Source of the DNA: Chenggangzhangella methanolivorans
GTDB lineage: Bacteria > Pseudomonadota > Alphaproteobacteria > Rhizobiales > Methylopilaceae
Direction: 5' to 3'
NCBI RefSeq assembly: GCF_019797865.1
Contig: NZ_CP081869.1
Coordinates: 3,858,501-3,922,500 of the forward strand
DNA: 64,000 nt
The notes beneath the pieces were generated by a model. The model made no database searches. It saw only the letters and a list, made by a program, of their open reading frames with translations, and was not told the DNA's origin. A program made the position numbers and the translations under genes. This document shows, piece after piece, positions 54,683-64,000 of this stretch. Position 1 is the stretch's first letter. Each line of letters starts with the position of its first letter.

Positions 54683-55600
54683 TCATGTCCTCCGCTGGGG
54701 GTCGATGATGTCGCGCAGGCCGTCGCCGAGCAGGTTGAAGCAGAACACCGAGATCATCAGAGCAAGGCCCGGAAACAGCGCGATCCACCACTCGCCCGAG
54801 ATGATGTAGCCGGCGCCCTCCGCCACCATGATTCCCCATTCGGGCGTCGGCGGCTTCACCCCGAGCCCGATGAAGGAGAGGCCCGCGGCGTTGAGGATCG
54901 CGTAGCCCATGGTGAGCGACATCTGCACCGCCATGATGGGCATGATGTTGGGCAGGATTTGGCAGAGCAGGATGCGCATCTCGGAATTGCCGGTGAGGCG
55001 CGCCGCCTGCACGAAGCCTGCGTCGCGGCGCACGTTCGCCTCGGCGCGGGCGATCCGCTGGTAGAGCGGGAAGTTCACGATCGCGGTCGCGATGACGATG
55101 TTGGTCACCGTGTTGCCGAGCGCCGCCACGATGCCCATGGCCAGCACGAACAGCGGGAACGCCATGATGGTGTCGCTCACGCGGCTGATCAGCCGGTCGG
55201 TCCAGCCGCCGTAGAAGCCCGCGCAGATCCCCGCGAAGCCGCCGAGCGCGAAGACCAGCGCGACCGAGGAGACCGCGATGACGAGATCGAGCCTAGTCGC
55301 TACCAGCACGCGGCTGAAGATGTCGCGGCCGACCTGGTCGGTGCCGAACCAGTGCGCGGCCGAGGGCGGCTGCAGCGCCGCGGCCGTGTCGGAGGCGAGC
55401 GGGTCATAGGGCGCGAGCGCCGGACCGAGGATCGCCGCGAGCAGGATCACGGCGAACAGCGCGAAGGCGAAGCCCGTGACCGGGTTTTCGGTCACGACGT
55501 AGCGGGCGTGGCCGAGCGTGGCTGAAAGCCCAGTCGCCGGCCGGGCCGGCGCTTCGGAGACCGCGGGAGACGGCGTCGCGGATGCGTCGATGGCGCTCAT
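54683..55600 (-). CDS. Peptide-type ABC transporter permease (DppC-like)
   Basis: A 305-residue inner-membrane permease starting at ATG 55600, which overlaps the stop of the DppB-like gene. About six membrane segments; the N-terminal tail is cytosolic and Ala/Pro-rich. Typical parts are SAAHWFGTDQVGRDIFSRVL, the EAA loop GFVQAARLTGNSEMRILLCQ with ILPNIMP, and SFIGLGVKPPTPEWGIMVAE. It ends FNLLGDGLRDIIDPQRRT. Confidence 0.94.
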   Translation of the reverse strand: MSAIDASATPSPAVSEAPARPATGLSATLGHARYVVTENPVTGFAFALFAVILLAAILGPALAPYDPLASDTAAALQPPSAAHWFGTDQVGRDIFSRVLVATRLDLVIAVSSVALVFALGGFAGICAGFYGGWTDRLISRVSDTIMAFPLFVLAMGIVAALGNTVTNIVIATAIVNFPLYQRIARAEANVRRDAGFVQAARLTGNSEMRILLCQILPNIMPIMAVQMSLTMGYAILNAAGLSFIGLGVKPPTPEWGIMVAEGAGYIISGEWWIALFPGLALMISVFCFNLLGDGLRDIIDPQRRT

Positions 55601-56631
55601 GCTTCAAGCCTCACGCGTGGGTCGATGACGCCGTAGGCGAGGTCGATCATCAGGTTGAGGGCGACGTAGAGCAGCGCCATGGCGAGCACGAAGCCCTGCA
55701 CCGGCGCATAGTCGGACTGGATCAGGGCCTCGACCGCGAAGGAGCCGATGCCGGGCCAGGCGAACACCTTCTCGACCAGCACGTTGGCGCCGAGCAAGAA
55801 GGAAAAGACCATGCCGAGGGTGGTGACCACCGGCAACATCGCGTTGCGGAAGGCGTAGCGCAGAATGACGGTGCGGGAGTTGAGCCCGCTCGCCCGCGCG
55901 GTGCGGATGAATTCCGACGACAGCACCGACAACATCGAGGCGCGCGTCATGCGGGCGATCGGCGCGAGCGCGAACAGCGCCATGGTGGAGGCCGGCAGGA
56001 TCAGCTGCGCGACGGTGGCGCGGAACGTGTCGAAGTCGCCCGCCAGCAGACTGTCGATCAGGAAAAAGCCTGTGACGTGGGGCGGGGCGACCGAATAGAG
56101 GTCGAGCCGGCCGACCGGGGCCGGGGCCCAGCCGAGCCTGTAGTAGAAGATGCAGACGAACAGCACGCCGGTGAAGAACACCGGCAGCGAGACGCCCGCG
56201 GTCGTCACCACGCGGCAGAGGTGGTCGATCCACGACCCCTCCTTCACGGCCGCCAGGATGCCGAGCGGAACCGCGATCAGAATCGAGAGCGCGAGCGCCG
56301 ACAGCGTCAATTCGGCGGAGGCCGGCAGGCGCGAGGCGATCTCCTTCAGCACCGGCTGGCCGGTCGAAAGCGCGTTTCCAAGGTCGCCGCGGGCGAGGTC
56401 GCCGAGATAGCGCAGGAACTGCTGCGGCAGCGACTGGTCGAGCCCGAGCGATTTCCGGATCTGCTCGATCGAGGCGGCGTCGGCGGTGGGGCCGGCGAAG
56501 TACGCCGCCGGGTCGCCCGGCAGCACGCGGGTCAGCAGGAAGGTCACGACCACGACGCCGATCAGCGTCGGAACGATCGTCACCAGTCGTTTGAGCGTCG
56601 CGCGCAGCATGGGCGGCTCCCTCGGCTTCAA
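55597..56631 (-). CDS. Peptide-type ABC transporter permease (DppB-like)
   Basis: A 344-residue inner-membrane permease starting at ATG 56631. It has the N-terminal LLTRVLPGDPAAYFAGPTAD, a DppB-typical sequence, and the EAA loop EFIRTARASGLNSRTVILRY. It ends MIDLAYGVIDPRVRLEA. It lies 130 bp downstream of the binding-protein gene. Confidence 0.94.
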   Translation of the reverse strand: MKPREPPMLRATLKRLVTIVPTLIGVVVVTFLLTRVLPGDPAAYFAGPTADAASIEQIRKSLGLDQSLPQQFLRYLGDLARGDLGNALSTGQPVLKEIASRLPASAELTLSALALSILIAVPLGILAAVKEGSWIDHLCRVVTTAGVSLPVFFTGVLFVCIFYYRLGWAPAPVGRLDLYSVAPPHVTGFFLIDSLLAGDFDTFRATVAQLILPASTMALFALAPIARMTRASMLSVLSSEFIRTARASGLNSRTVILRYAFRNAMLPVVTTLGMVFSFLLGANVLVEKVFAWPGIGSFAVEALIQSDYAPVQGFVLAMALLYVALNLMIDLAYGVIDPRVRLEA

Positions 56632-56761
56632 GCGCTGCGGATCTTCATGATCCGCGCGGGCATGCGGATGCGTTCGGGCGAGACGGCCCGTGGCTCATCG
56701 TCTGTGCGGATGCATTTCGGGCGCCGCGCGTCGAACCCGCCGGCGCCTCAGGCGCGAGGGG

Positions 56762-58384
56762 TCAGGTCACGACCTTGCCCATCGTCCGGTAGTCGAGCTG
56801 GCGATGGAACCAGTAGGCGTAGCCGCCGACCGATTTCTGCATCGCGACGTTGAGATAGGGCTGGAACAGCGGGATCCGCGGAACCTCCTCATAGGCGATC
56901 GCGATCATTGTCTTGATCGCCGCCTCATAGGTGGCCGCGTCGCCCGAGGCCGCCGCCGCGCGGGCGGCGTCGACCTCCTTGTCGAGCGCAGGGTTCTTGT
57001 ACGCCATCGTGTTGAAGACGGCGTTCTGGCCGTGATAGGCCCAGAAGAAGAAGTATTCGGGATAATCGAGCCAGCCCGAGAAGAAGTTGATCATGAAGGG
57101 CATCGACTTCTTGGCCATCTGGCCGCGCCAGTTCGCGCCCGGGATCTTCTCGATCGAGGCTTTGATCCCGATCTGGCCGAGGCTCTCCTGCATCAGCACG
57201 GCGATCGGCTCGCCGATCGCGCCCTGGCTGACGTCGAAGGAAAGCGCGGTCGAAAACCCGTCCGCGAATCCGGCCTCGGCGAGCAGACCCTTGGCCTTCT
57301 CGACGTCGGTCCGGTAGGCGGTCGGGCGCGGCCAGACGAGGTCGTCGGGCGTGTTGGACGCCGCCCCGAACATCGGGTTGGCCTCGCCATACATCACCAC
57401 GTCCATGATCTTCTGATACGGGACCACCCAGGCGATGGCCTGCCGGACCTTCAGATTGTCGAAGGGCGGCTTGGTCACGTTCATCTCGAGCGACCACATG
57501 CCGTTCGAGATCGGGTTCGAGGCGACCTTCACCAGCCCCTCGCGCTTCATCTCGGCGAAGTCCTTGGCGGGCAGGTCGAAAGAGACGTCGCAGTCGCTGC
57601 GCTCCACCAGCGCGCGCCGATTGCCGGAAGACGGGATCGTGCGCCAGATCACGCGCTTGAGCTGCGGCAACGGCCCGGACTTCCACGCGTCGAAGCGCTC
57701 GTAGACGACCTCGGTTCCCGGCGTCCATCGCGCGACCCGATAGGCGCCACCGCCCGCCGGGTTGTTCTTGGTGTAGGCGAGGCCCCAGGGGTCCTTCTCG
57801 GTCGCGTGCTTCTTCACCAGCGCCGAGTTGAACACCGCCGGCACGATCACCGCGAGATCCGGGATGGTCAGGGCGTCGGGCCGCGCGAAGGCGACGCGGA
57901 ACGTGTGGTCGTCAACCACGGAGAACTGCTCGGGCTTCAGCAGGCTTCCGGCCGCCATCTGGACGGTCGGGAAACCGCCGACGCTGACCGCTCGGTCGAA
58001 CGACCATTTGACGTCTGCGGCGGTGACGGGCGTCCCGTCATGGAATGTCGCGTCCTTGCGCAGGAAGAAGGTGACGCCCTTGGCGTCGGCCTCCCAGCGC
58101 TCGGCGAGCTCCGGCGCGATGACGTCCTTGTCATAGCCGCGCGAACCGTCGGGCAGCGTCTTGATCCCGTAGGTGACGAGCCGGTCGTAGCAGTTCCAGG
58201 CCGCCTCATATCCGGCGCGGTTCGTTCCGACGCCGTGGATGTCGAGATTGTTCGGCCCATTTTCCGAGATCAGCGCGAGCGTTTCGTCGCGCGACAGCGC
58301 ATGAGCGAGGCGCGGCGCGGCCGTCGCGAGAAGGCCGCCGGCGGTCAGGGTCGAGGCGGCGCTGAGGAAATCGCGTCTGTTCAT
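56762..58384 (-). CDS. Peptide-type ABC transporter substrate-binding protein (SBP_bac_5)
   Basis: A 540-residue periplasmic binding protein of the DppA/OppA family. ATG 58384 is chosen because it begins a clear twin-arginine leader (MNRRDFLSAASTLTAGGLL). Typical parts are LAERWEADAKGVTFFLRKDA, TFHDGTPVTAADVKWSFDRA and LKVRQAIAWVVPYQKIMDVV. It heads the operon. The upstream region holds two TGCATGCA boxes. The ligand is unknown. Confidence 0.93.
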   Translation of the reverse strand: MNRRDFLSAASTLTAGGLLATAAPRLAHALSRDETLALISENGPNNLDIHGVGTNRAGYEAAWNCYDRLVTYGIKTLPDGSRGYDKDVIAPELAERWEADAKGVTFFLRKDATFHDGTPVTAADVKWSFDRAVSVGGFPTVQMAAGSLLKPEQFSVVDDHTFRVAFARPDALTIPDLAVIVPAVFNSALVKKHATEKDPWGLAYTKNNPAGGGAYRVARWTPGTEVVYERFDAWKSGPLPQLKRVIWRTIPSSGNRRALVERSDCDVSFDLPAKDFAEMKREGLVKVASNPISNGMWSLEMNVTKPPFDNLKVRQAIAWVVPYQKIMDVVMYGEANPMFGAASNTPDDLVWPRPTAYRTDVEKAKGLLAEAGFADGFSTALSFDVSQGAIGEPIAVLMQESLGQIGIKASIEKIPGANWRGQMAKKSMPFMINFFSGWLDYPEYFFFWAYHGQNAVFNTMAYKNPALDKEVDAARAAAASGDAATYEAAIKTMIAIAYEEVPRIPLFQPYLNVAMQKSVGGYAYWFHRQLDYRTMGKVVT

Positions 58385-58432
58385 CGACCGGGCGCTCCCC
58401 TTCAAGAACAAGCATGACCTGCGCCCAGATAT

Positions 58433-58468
58433 TGCATGCAATTGTCATTTTCTGCATGCACAAATGAC
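58433..58468. promoter_or_regulatory. TGCATGCA tandem operator candidate upstream of the binding-protein gene
   Basis: TGCATGCA occurs at 58433-58440 and again at 58453-58460, exactly 20 bp apart, so both face the same side of the helix. GTCATTT at 58444-58450 and AAATGAC at 58462-58468 form an inverted repeat around the second box. The sites lie 50-85 bp before the start at 58384. The regulator is not encoded nearby as far as I can see. Confidence 0.5.
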
Positions 58469-58541
58469 GGTCATGCCTGTTCAATAAGCGGCGCCGGTTC
58501 GCTGTCTTACTGTGCAGCCGCAGACGGCCGCAGCGCCTACG

Positions 58542-59239
58542 TCACTGGTCCGGCGCGCGCAGGCGGTATCCCACGCCCGTTTCTGTCAGAATGTAATGCG
58601 GTCGCTCGGGATCGGCCTCGATCTTCTGGCGGAGCTGGGCGACATGGACGCGCAGGTTCTGCACCTCGACCGACACGCCCCAGACCTGCCGGATCAGGTG
58701 GTCGTGCGTCAGCGCCCGCCCGCGTTCTGCACGAACACGCGCAGGATCTCGTATTCGCGCGGCGTGAGCTTCACCTCGCGGTCGCCGAGCTTCACGATCC
58801 GGCGGACGAGATCGACCGAGAGCTCGCCCAGCGTGAACACCGCGCGCTCTCCCTGGATCTGCAGCCGATGCCGGAGCGCCACCCGGATGCGCGCCATGAG
58901 TTCGGCCGCGCCGAACGGCTTCGTCACATAGTCGTCGGCGCCGAGCTCGAGCGCCTCCACGATGCCAGTCTCGTCGGTGCGGCTCGACAGGATGACCACG
59001 GGGGTCAGGTCGCCGGCCGCGCGCCAGTCCCTCAGGAGATCCTGGCCGGAGACGTCGGGCAGGCCAAGGTCGAGGATGACGAGGTCGGGCGACGGCTTGC
59101 GCGCCATCCTTCGCCGCGCCTCCGCGCCGTTCGGCGCCTCCTCGACGTCGAAGCCCTGCGCGCCGAGACCGGTCCGCAGGAGCTTGCGGATGGGCGGCTC
59201 GTCGTCGACGACGAGGATCCGGATCGGGGCCGAGGTCAT
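58542..59239 (-). pseudogene. kdpE: Potassium-responsive response regulator KdpE, one frameshift
   Basis: An OmpR-type regulator of the Kdp potassium pump, ATG 59239, overlapping the kdpD stop by 4 bp. The receiver has ILVVDDEPPIRKLL and phosphoacceptor LVILDLGLPDVSGQD. The winged-helix DNA-binding domain includes VKLTPREYEILRVFVQNAG and, after a one-base loss at about 58715, ALTHDHLIRQVWGVSVEVQN to YRLRAPDQ. The reconstructed length is about 232 residues, normal for KdpE. Confidence 0.9.
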
Positions 59240-61940
59240 TGCAGAGCTCCGACCGGGGCCGCGCCCGGCAGCGAGATGGTGAAGGCCGCGCCGCGCCGGT
59301 CCTGGCGGTTCCCCGCCGTGATGGTCCCGCCCATGGCCTCGACGAAGCCGCGGCAGATCGCAAGGCCGAGCCCGGTGCCCGCGCGCACCCGGTCGCCCTT
59401 GGTCACCCGGTAGAACTTGTCGAACACGCGTTCGAGGTCGTCCTGAGGAATGCCCGGACCTTCGTCCAGCACCTCGACCACCACCCTGTCGCACCCCGCC
59501 CGCGCGCGTCGCCCGGATCGCGACGGCTGCGCCGTCGGCGTATTTCGCGGCGTTGTCGAGCAGGTTGAACAGCGCATGGTCGAACAGCACGGCGTCGACC
59601 TTCGCCATCGGCAGATCCGGTTGGATGTCGACCATGACGCTCCGCTCGCTCAGAAGCTTGCCAGCGCGCTTCAAAGCGGCGCCGACGAGGTCGCTCACGT
59701 CGTGCGGCCCGATGTTCGGCTCGAGCGCGCCGGATTCGAGCCGCGTCATGTCGAGCAGGTTCGCGATGAAGCGGTTCAGCCGGTCGGATTCCTGACGGAT
59801 CGTCTCCAGAAGGTCGTCGGTCGCCGCCTCGTCCAGCAGCGACCGGAAGTCTTTCAGCGTCGAGCTCGCGCCCATGATGGCGGCGAGCGGCGTCCTGAGA
59901 TCATGCGAGATCGAGGTCAGCAGCGCCTGGCGAAGCCGGTCGGTCTCGGCGGCGCGCTCGGCGACCGCGATGTCGGCCACGAGGGTCACGCGCTCGATCG
60001 CGATCGCGGCCTGGTCGGCGAGAGCGTCCATCAGGCGCTTCTGATCGGGTTTAGCAGCGCGCCCGGCGCGTCGCCGTCGAGCCCCGCCACGCCGACGGCT
60101 CCGCGTGCGGTCCTGAGCGGCAGGAACAGGCGCTTTGCCCCCGGCAGCGTGTCGGCGCCGCGGCCCGCCGGCGTGTTGTTCTCAAAGGTCCATTTGGCGG
60201 CGGCGAGGTCGGCGGCGTCCAGTATGTCCTCGGGCGGATAGCTCGCGCCGATCTCCAGCCTTTCGCCGGATGCGTCCGGCAGCAGCAGCACGACGCGCAG
60301 ATTGAGCATCGAGGCGATCTGGTAGGCGGTCGCCCACAGCGCGTCGTCGAGCGTGGTGACGCCCGCAAGCTTGCGGCTGAAGCTGTAGAGGGCCTCGGTC
60401 GAGCGCGCGCGGCGGCGCGCGGCCGAGGCCTGCCGGTTCACGAGGGCGGCGAGGTTCGAGACAACGAGCGCCACCAGCGTGAACAGAACGAGCGCCGACA
60501 CGTTGGTCGGGTTGGCGACCGTGAGGGTGTAGGTCGGCGGCAGGAAGAAGAAGTTGTAGGCGAGAGAACCAGCGACCACCGCCGCAAGCGAGGGCCAGAC
60601 GCCGAACCGCACGGCGACCACGACGATCGCGGTCAGGAACAGCAGGTCGACCGTCTCGACCCCGACCCAGGGCTCGAGCGCGAGCCCGAGCCCGAGCGCG
60701 ACCGCCGTGGCGAGCAGCGCTGCGCCGAGCGAGGCGGCGGAGACCGGTTCCGAGCGCGTCGTTCTCAAGCCCTTTGAATCGGTTTTCGGCATCGCGCCCG
60801 CGGCGACGACGTGGATGCTGACGCCCTCCGAGCGCTCGATGAGCTCGGCGGCGGTCGAGCCCTGCAGCAGCCGCGTCCAGCGAGGCCGCGGCAACTTTCC
60901 GACGATGATCTGCGTGACGTTGCGCTCGCGCGCGAGGCTCAGAATGTCGTCGACGATCTCGCGCCGAAGCGCAGGCAGGATGACGGCCTCGCCCCCCAGC
61001 CGCTCGGCGAGCCTCAGCGCCTGGGCGACGCCGTCCTTGCTCTCTCGGAGACGCGGCCCCCACCGGGCGCCTCGACATGGACGGCGAGCCACGGCGCGGC
61101 CAGGCGATCGGCCATGCGCTTGGCGGCGCGCACGAGGTTGGCGGCCTGGGCGCTGTCCTCGACGCAGACCATCACGCGCTCCCCTGCCGCCCAGGGCCCC
61201 GCGATCGCGTTCGCCCGCATGTGGGTGACGAGCTGGGCGTCGACACGCTGCGCCGTCCTGCGCAGCGCAAGCTCCCGAAGAGCGGTGAGATTGCCCTGGC
61301 TGAAGTAATGCGCGGTCGCCCGTTCCGCGGTTTTGGGAAGGTAGATCTTGCCGTCGTTCAGCCGCGCGATGAGGTCGCCGGGCGTGATGTCGATCAGCTC
61401 GATGTCGTCGGCGCGGTCGAGGATCGAATCCGGCACCGTCTCGCGCACCCGAATCCGGGTGATCTGCGCCACGATGTCGTTGAGGCTCTCGACATGCTGG
61501 ATGTTGAGCGTGGTCCAGACGTCGATCCCTTCGTTCAGGAGCTCCTCGACGTCCGACCAGCGCTTGGCGTGGCGCGAGCCTTCCGCGTTGGTGTGCGCGA
61601 GTTCGTCGACGAGCGCGAGCTCCGGCCGGCGCGCGATGAGGGCGTCGAGGTCCATCTCGTCGAATGCGCGCCCGCCCTTGGCTGAAGGTCGGCGGGGCAG
61701 GATCTCGAGGCCCTTGAGCAGCGTCTCTGTTTCGGCGCGCCCGTGGGTCTCGACCACGCCGACCACGACGTCGCGTCCGGCCGCCTCGGCGGCGCGGGCC
61801 TCGGAAAGCATCTCGAAGGTTTTGCCGACGCCGGGCGCGGCGCCGAGGAAAATCTTGAGGCGGCCCGGCGTCTCGCGACGGGCCGTCTCAAGAAGGGCGT
61901 CCGGAGACGGCCGCCGGTCCTCTCCGTGTTCTGACGTCAT
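59236..61940 (-). pseudogene. kdpD: Potassium/turgor sensor histidine kinase KdpD, frameshifted three times
   Basis: About 900 residues. The N-terminal KdpD domain has a Walker-like LKIFLGAAPGVGKTFEMLSE and ALVDELAHTNAEGSRHAKRW, followed by a USP domain, four membrane segments near 60500-60740 (DLLFLTAIVVVAVRFGVWPS), a GAF-like part and the kinase core with HisKA SISHDLRTPLAAIMG and HATPase [18 protein letters not shown]. The frame breaks at about 61055 (G-rich run), at about 60033 (three Cs where four restore LLNPDQKRLMDALA) and at about 59505 (CGCG-rich stretch before [12 protein letters not shown]). Such scattered breaks in a conserved gene suggest sequence errors. Confidence 0.9.
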
Positions 61941-61958
61941 GCCTTGCTCGGGTCGTCT

Positions 61959-62099
61959 GCGTGCTTCGAGACGCCGTCCTGTGGACGGCTCCTTAGCATG
62001 AAGAACGTCTCGGCTTAGGCCTCTTCTGCGCGTCCGGCATTTTCAACACCCCTCATGCTGAGGAGCCCGCCATCGGCGGGCGCCTCGAAGCACGCAATT
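61959..62099. repeat. Dispersed palindromic repeat, copy 5
   Basis: TGCGTGCTTCGAGACGCCGT at the left is mirrored by CGCCTCGAAGCACGCAATTC at the right. Inner arms CTCCTTAGCATGAAG and CTCATGCTGAGGAG are inverted with mismatches. It occupies the kdpC-kdpD gap. Confidence 0.85.
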
Positions 62100-62115
62100 C
62101 GCCGCTCTCAGATCG

Positions 62116-62721
62116 TCACTGCGAGCCGACCTTGTCCAGCGCGAGGTTGAGCGCGAGCACATTCACCCGCGGCTCGCCCAGCAGTCCGAACGTCCGCGGC
62201 TCGACGCTCCGCTCCACGAGCGCCTTCACCTGATCGGCGGGCACGCCGCGGGCCTTGGCGACGCGCTCGACCTGGAACAGCGCCGCCTCGGGGGAGAGAT
62301 GCGGGTCGAGTCCGGACGCCGAGGCGGTCACGAGGTCCATCGGCACGGGGCTCGACGGGTTCTGAGCCTTGCGGGCCTCGACGTCCGCCGACACGCGCTC
62401 GATCAGCGCCTTCGAGGTCGGCCCGTAGTTCGAGCCGCCGGAATTCGCCGCGTTGTACGGGACCGAGATCGACTTCGACGGATCGGCCGGGTCCGGGCCG
62501 ACGGTCGCGGAGGGCCGGCTCTGGAAGTAGCGGTCGGTGGTGAAGCTCTGGCCCATGATCGAGGACCCGATCACCTTGCCGTCCTGTTCGACGAGGCTTC
62601 CCAGCGCCTGCCTCGGGAACGCGACCTGCGCGATCCCGGTCATTGCGAACGGATAGGCGACGCCGGTGAGGAGGGTGAAGGCGCCGAGCAGGACGAGCGC
62701 GGGGCGAAGATGGTTCAGCAT
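62116..62721 (-). CDS. kdpC: Potassium-transporting ATPase subunit KdpC
   Basis: A 201-residue single-span membrane subunit that stabilises the KdpFABC pump. ATG 62721 has AAGGAG upstream. It begins MLNHLRPALVLLGAFTLLTG with one N-terminal membrane helix and shows the family block SYGP-like NSGGSNYGPTSKALIERV, DLVTASASGLDPHLSPEAAL and GEPRVNVLALNLALD near the end. It follows kdpB by 13 bp. Confidence 0.95.
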   Translation of the reverse strand: MLNHLRPALVLLGAFTLLTGVAYPFAMTGIAQVAFPRQALGSLVEQDGKVIGSSIMGQSFTTDRYFQSRPSATVGPDPADPSKSISVPYNAANSGGSNYGPTSKALIERVSADVEARKAQNPSSPVPMDLVTASASGLDPHLSPEAALFQVERVAKARGVPADQVKALVERSVEPRTFGLLGEPRVNVLALNLALDKVGSQ

Positions 62722-62734
62722 GGTCAGCGCTCCT

Positions 62735-64000
62735 TCACGCAAGGCCGATGGTCGTGATGACGACGTCGATGAGTTTGATGCCGACGAAGGGCGCGACGAG
62801 GCCGCCGAGTCCGTAGACCAGCAGGTTCCGTCGCAGCAGCGGGCCGGCCCCGATGGCGCGGTACTTCACGCCCTTCAGCGCGAGCGGGATCAGCGCCACG
62901 ATGATGAGCGCGTTGAACACGATCGCCGACAGGATCGCGCTCTGGGGCGTTTCGAGCCCCATGACGTTGAGCGCGCCGAGCTGCGGATAGACCGTGACGA
63001 ACAGCGCCGGGATGATGGCGAAATACTTCGCGACGTCGTTGGCGATCGAGAAGGTGGTGAGCGAGCCGCGGGTCATCAGCAGCTGCTTGCCGATCTCCAC
63101 GATCTCGATGAGCTTGGTCGGGTCGCTGTCGAGGTCCACCATGTTGCCGGCCTCGCGGGCCGCGACCGTGCCGGTGTTCATCGCGACGCCGACGTCGGCC
63201 TGGGCGAGCGCGGGCGCGTCGTTCGTCCCGTCGCCGCACATCGCCACCAGCTTGCCCTTGGCCTGCTCGTCGCGGATGAGCTTGAGCTTGTCCTCCGGCG
63301 TCGCCTCGGCGAGGAAGTCGTCGACCCCGGCCTCCGCGGCGATGGCCGCCGCGGTCATCGGGTTGTCGCCCGTGATCATGACGGTGCGGATGCCCATGCG
63401 GCGAAGCTCTGCGAAGCGCTCGCGGATGCCGCCCTTGACGATGTCCTTGAGGTGGATAACGCCGAGCAGCCGCCCGTCGCGCGCGACCGCGAGCGGCGTG
63501 CCGCCGGCCTTGGCGACGCGCTCCGCGATGTCGCGGATCTCCTGTTCGGCCTTCGTGTCGACGTTCACGCTGAAGGCGCGCGCGACGTTGGAGCCGTATT
63601 CGGCCATGGAGGCCGGCTCAGCCACATATTTCAGCACCGCGTCGACCGCGCCCTTGCGCACGGACGAGATGTCCATGTCGACGCCCGACATGCGGGTCTG
63701 GGCCGTGAACGGCACGAAGGTCGCCTTCAGCGAAGCCATGTCGCGCTCGCGTATGCCGTATTTCTCCTTCGCCAGCACCACGATCGAGCGGCCTTCCGGC
63801 GTCTCGTCGGCGAGCGACGCGATCTGCGCCGCGTCGGCGAGTTCCTGCTCGGTGACGCCCGAGATCGGGATCATCTCGGCGGCCTGGCGGTTGCCGAGCG
63901 TGATGGTGCCGGTCTTGTCGAGCGAGCAGCAGCGTGTCGACGTCGCCAGCTGCCTCGACCGCGCGGCCGGACATCGCCAGCACGTTGAAGCGCACCAGCC
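62735..64000 (-). pseudogene. kdpB: Potassium-transporting P-type ATPase subunit KdpB, 3' part, one frameshift, cut by window edge
   Basis: The catalytic subunit of the Kdp pump; the N-terminal third lies beyond the window. Visible parts are the phosphorylation motif (restored as [20 protein letters not shown]), [60 protein letters not shown] and the final membrane segments up to [10 protein letters not shown]. At about 63925 the text reads CTCGCTCGAC, a four-base CTCG duplication immediately before the DKTG motif, which breaks the frame. The rest is unbroken over 380 residues. Confidence 0.92.

Noticed and set aside
2974..63988. Many long open frames opposite or out of frame with the genes
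   Set aside because: High GC leaves long antisense frames open; they have Arg/Ala/Pro-rich or His/Asp-rich composition, no families and no ribosome sites.
1..64000. CRISPR array, tRNA or rRNA genes
   Set aside because: No regularly spaced direct repeats and no cloverleaf or rRNA-like segment were recognised; the repeats present are dispersed palindromes.

Overview
The window is 64 kb of GC-rich DNA that reads like a chromosome of the alphaproteobacterial order Hyphomicrobiales (Rhizobiales), probably a methylotroph. The reasons are protein style, twin-arginine leaders, a TorF-type porin pair, dispersed palindromes of the kind common in that order, and a catabolic theme of one-carbon amides. 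The genus cannot be fixed from the sequence. No tRNA, rRNA, CRISPR array or complete insertion sequence was seen.

Layout. (1) 0.2-9.8 kb: a gamma-glutamyltranspeptidase-family gene, a RidA protein, TrmO, then on the minus strand an acetamidase/formamidase-family gene and a first urea/amide ABC transporter (urtA-E set 1). Nearly every gene of this transporter block carries frameshifts. (2) 10.1-22.2 kb: an intact N,N-dimethylformamide (DMF) block on the minus strand. It holds transporter set 2 (urtA-E), both DMFase subunits (dmfA1, dmfA2), a degenerate Rieske-oxygenase-like protein, a Sel1-repeat protein, a small unknown protein and a TorF-type porin. (3) 22.2-25.7 kb, plus strand: a LuxR-type response regulator, a soluble hybrid histidine kinase and a leaderless AmiC-like binding protein, overlapping one another. 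(4) 26-29.1 kb: a CbbQ/NorQ-like AAA+ ATPase with a CbbO/NorD-like VWA protein, without RuBisCO or nitric oxide reductase. (5) 29.4-34.6 kb, minus strand: urease operon ureE-F-AB-C-G-D with fused UreA/UreB. (6) 34.7-37.8 kb: amiC-amiR-amiE, with an intrinsic terminator in the amiE leader. (7) 37.9-43 kb: a MOSC protein, a response regulator and a 1125-residue fusion of an NCS1-type permease with a hybrid histidine kinase. (8) 43.3-52.2 kb, plus strand: transporter set 3 (urtA-E), a MetX-like hydrolase, formamidase FmdA, FmdB and a second TorF-type porin. (9) 52.2-58.4 kb: a DUF2478-type protein and a peptide-type ABC transporter. (10) 58.5-64 kb: kdpE, kdpD, kdpC and the 3' part of kdpB, running off the edge.

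Together, regions 1-8 form an amide and urea scavenging island. Porins and three Urt/Fmd-type transporters bring in amides and urea. DMFase yields dimethylamine and formate, FmdA and AmiE yield ammonia plus the acid, and urease yields ammonia and CO2. At least three sensor systems appear to control the island: an AmiC-like two-component set, AmiC/AmiR antitermination, and a permease-linked kinase with its regulator.

Caution: about 26 frame breaks occur in 19 otherwise well-conserved genes. Many lie at runs of G, C or T, so residual indel errors in the sequence are a more likely explanation than wholesale gene decay. Stops and starts of those genes are given for the reconstructed gene. The stretch 9.8-23.3 kb has none.
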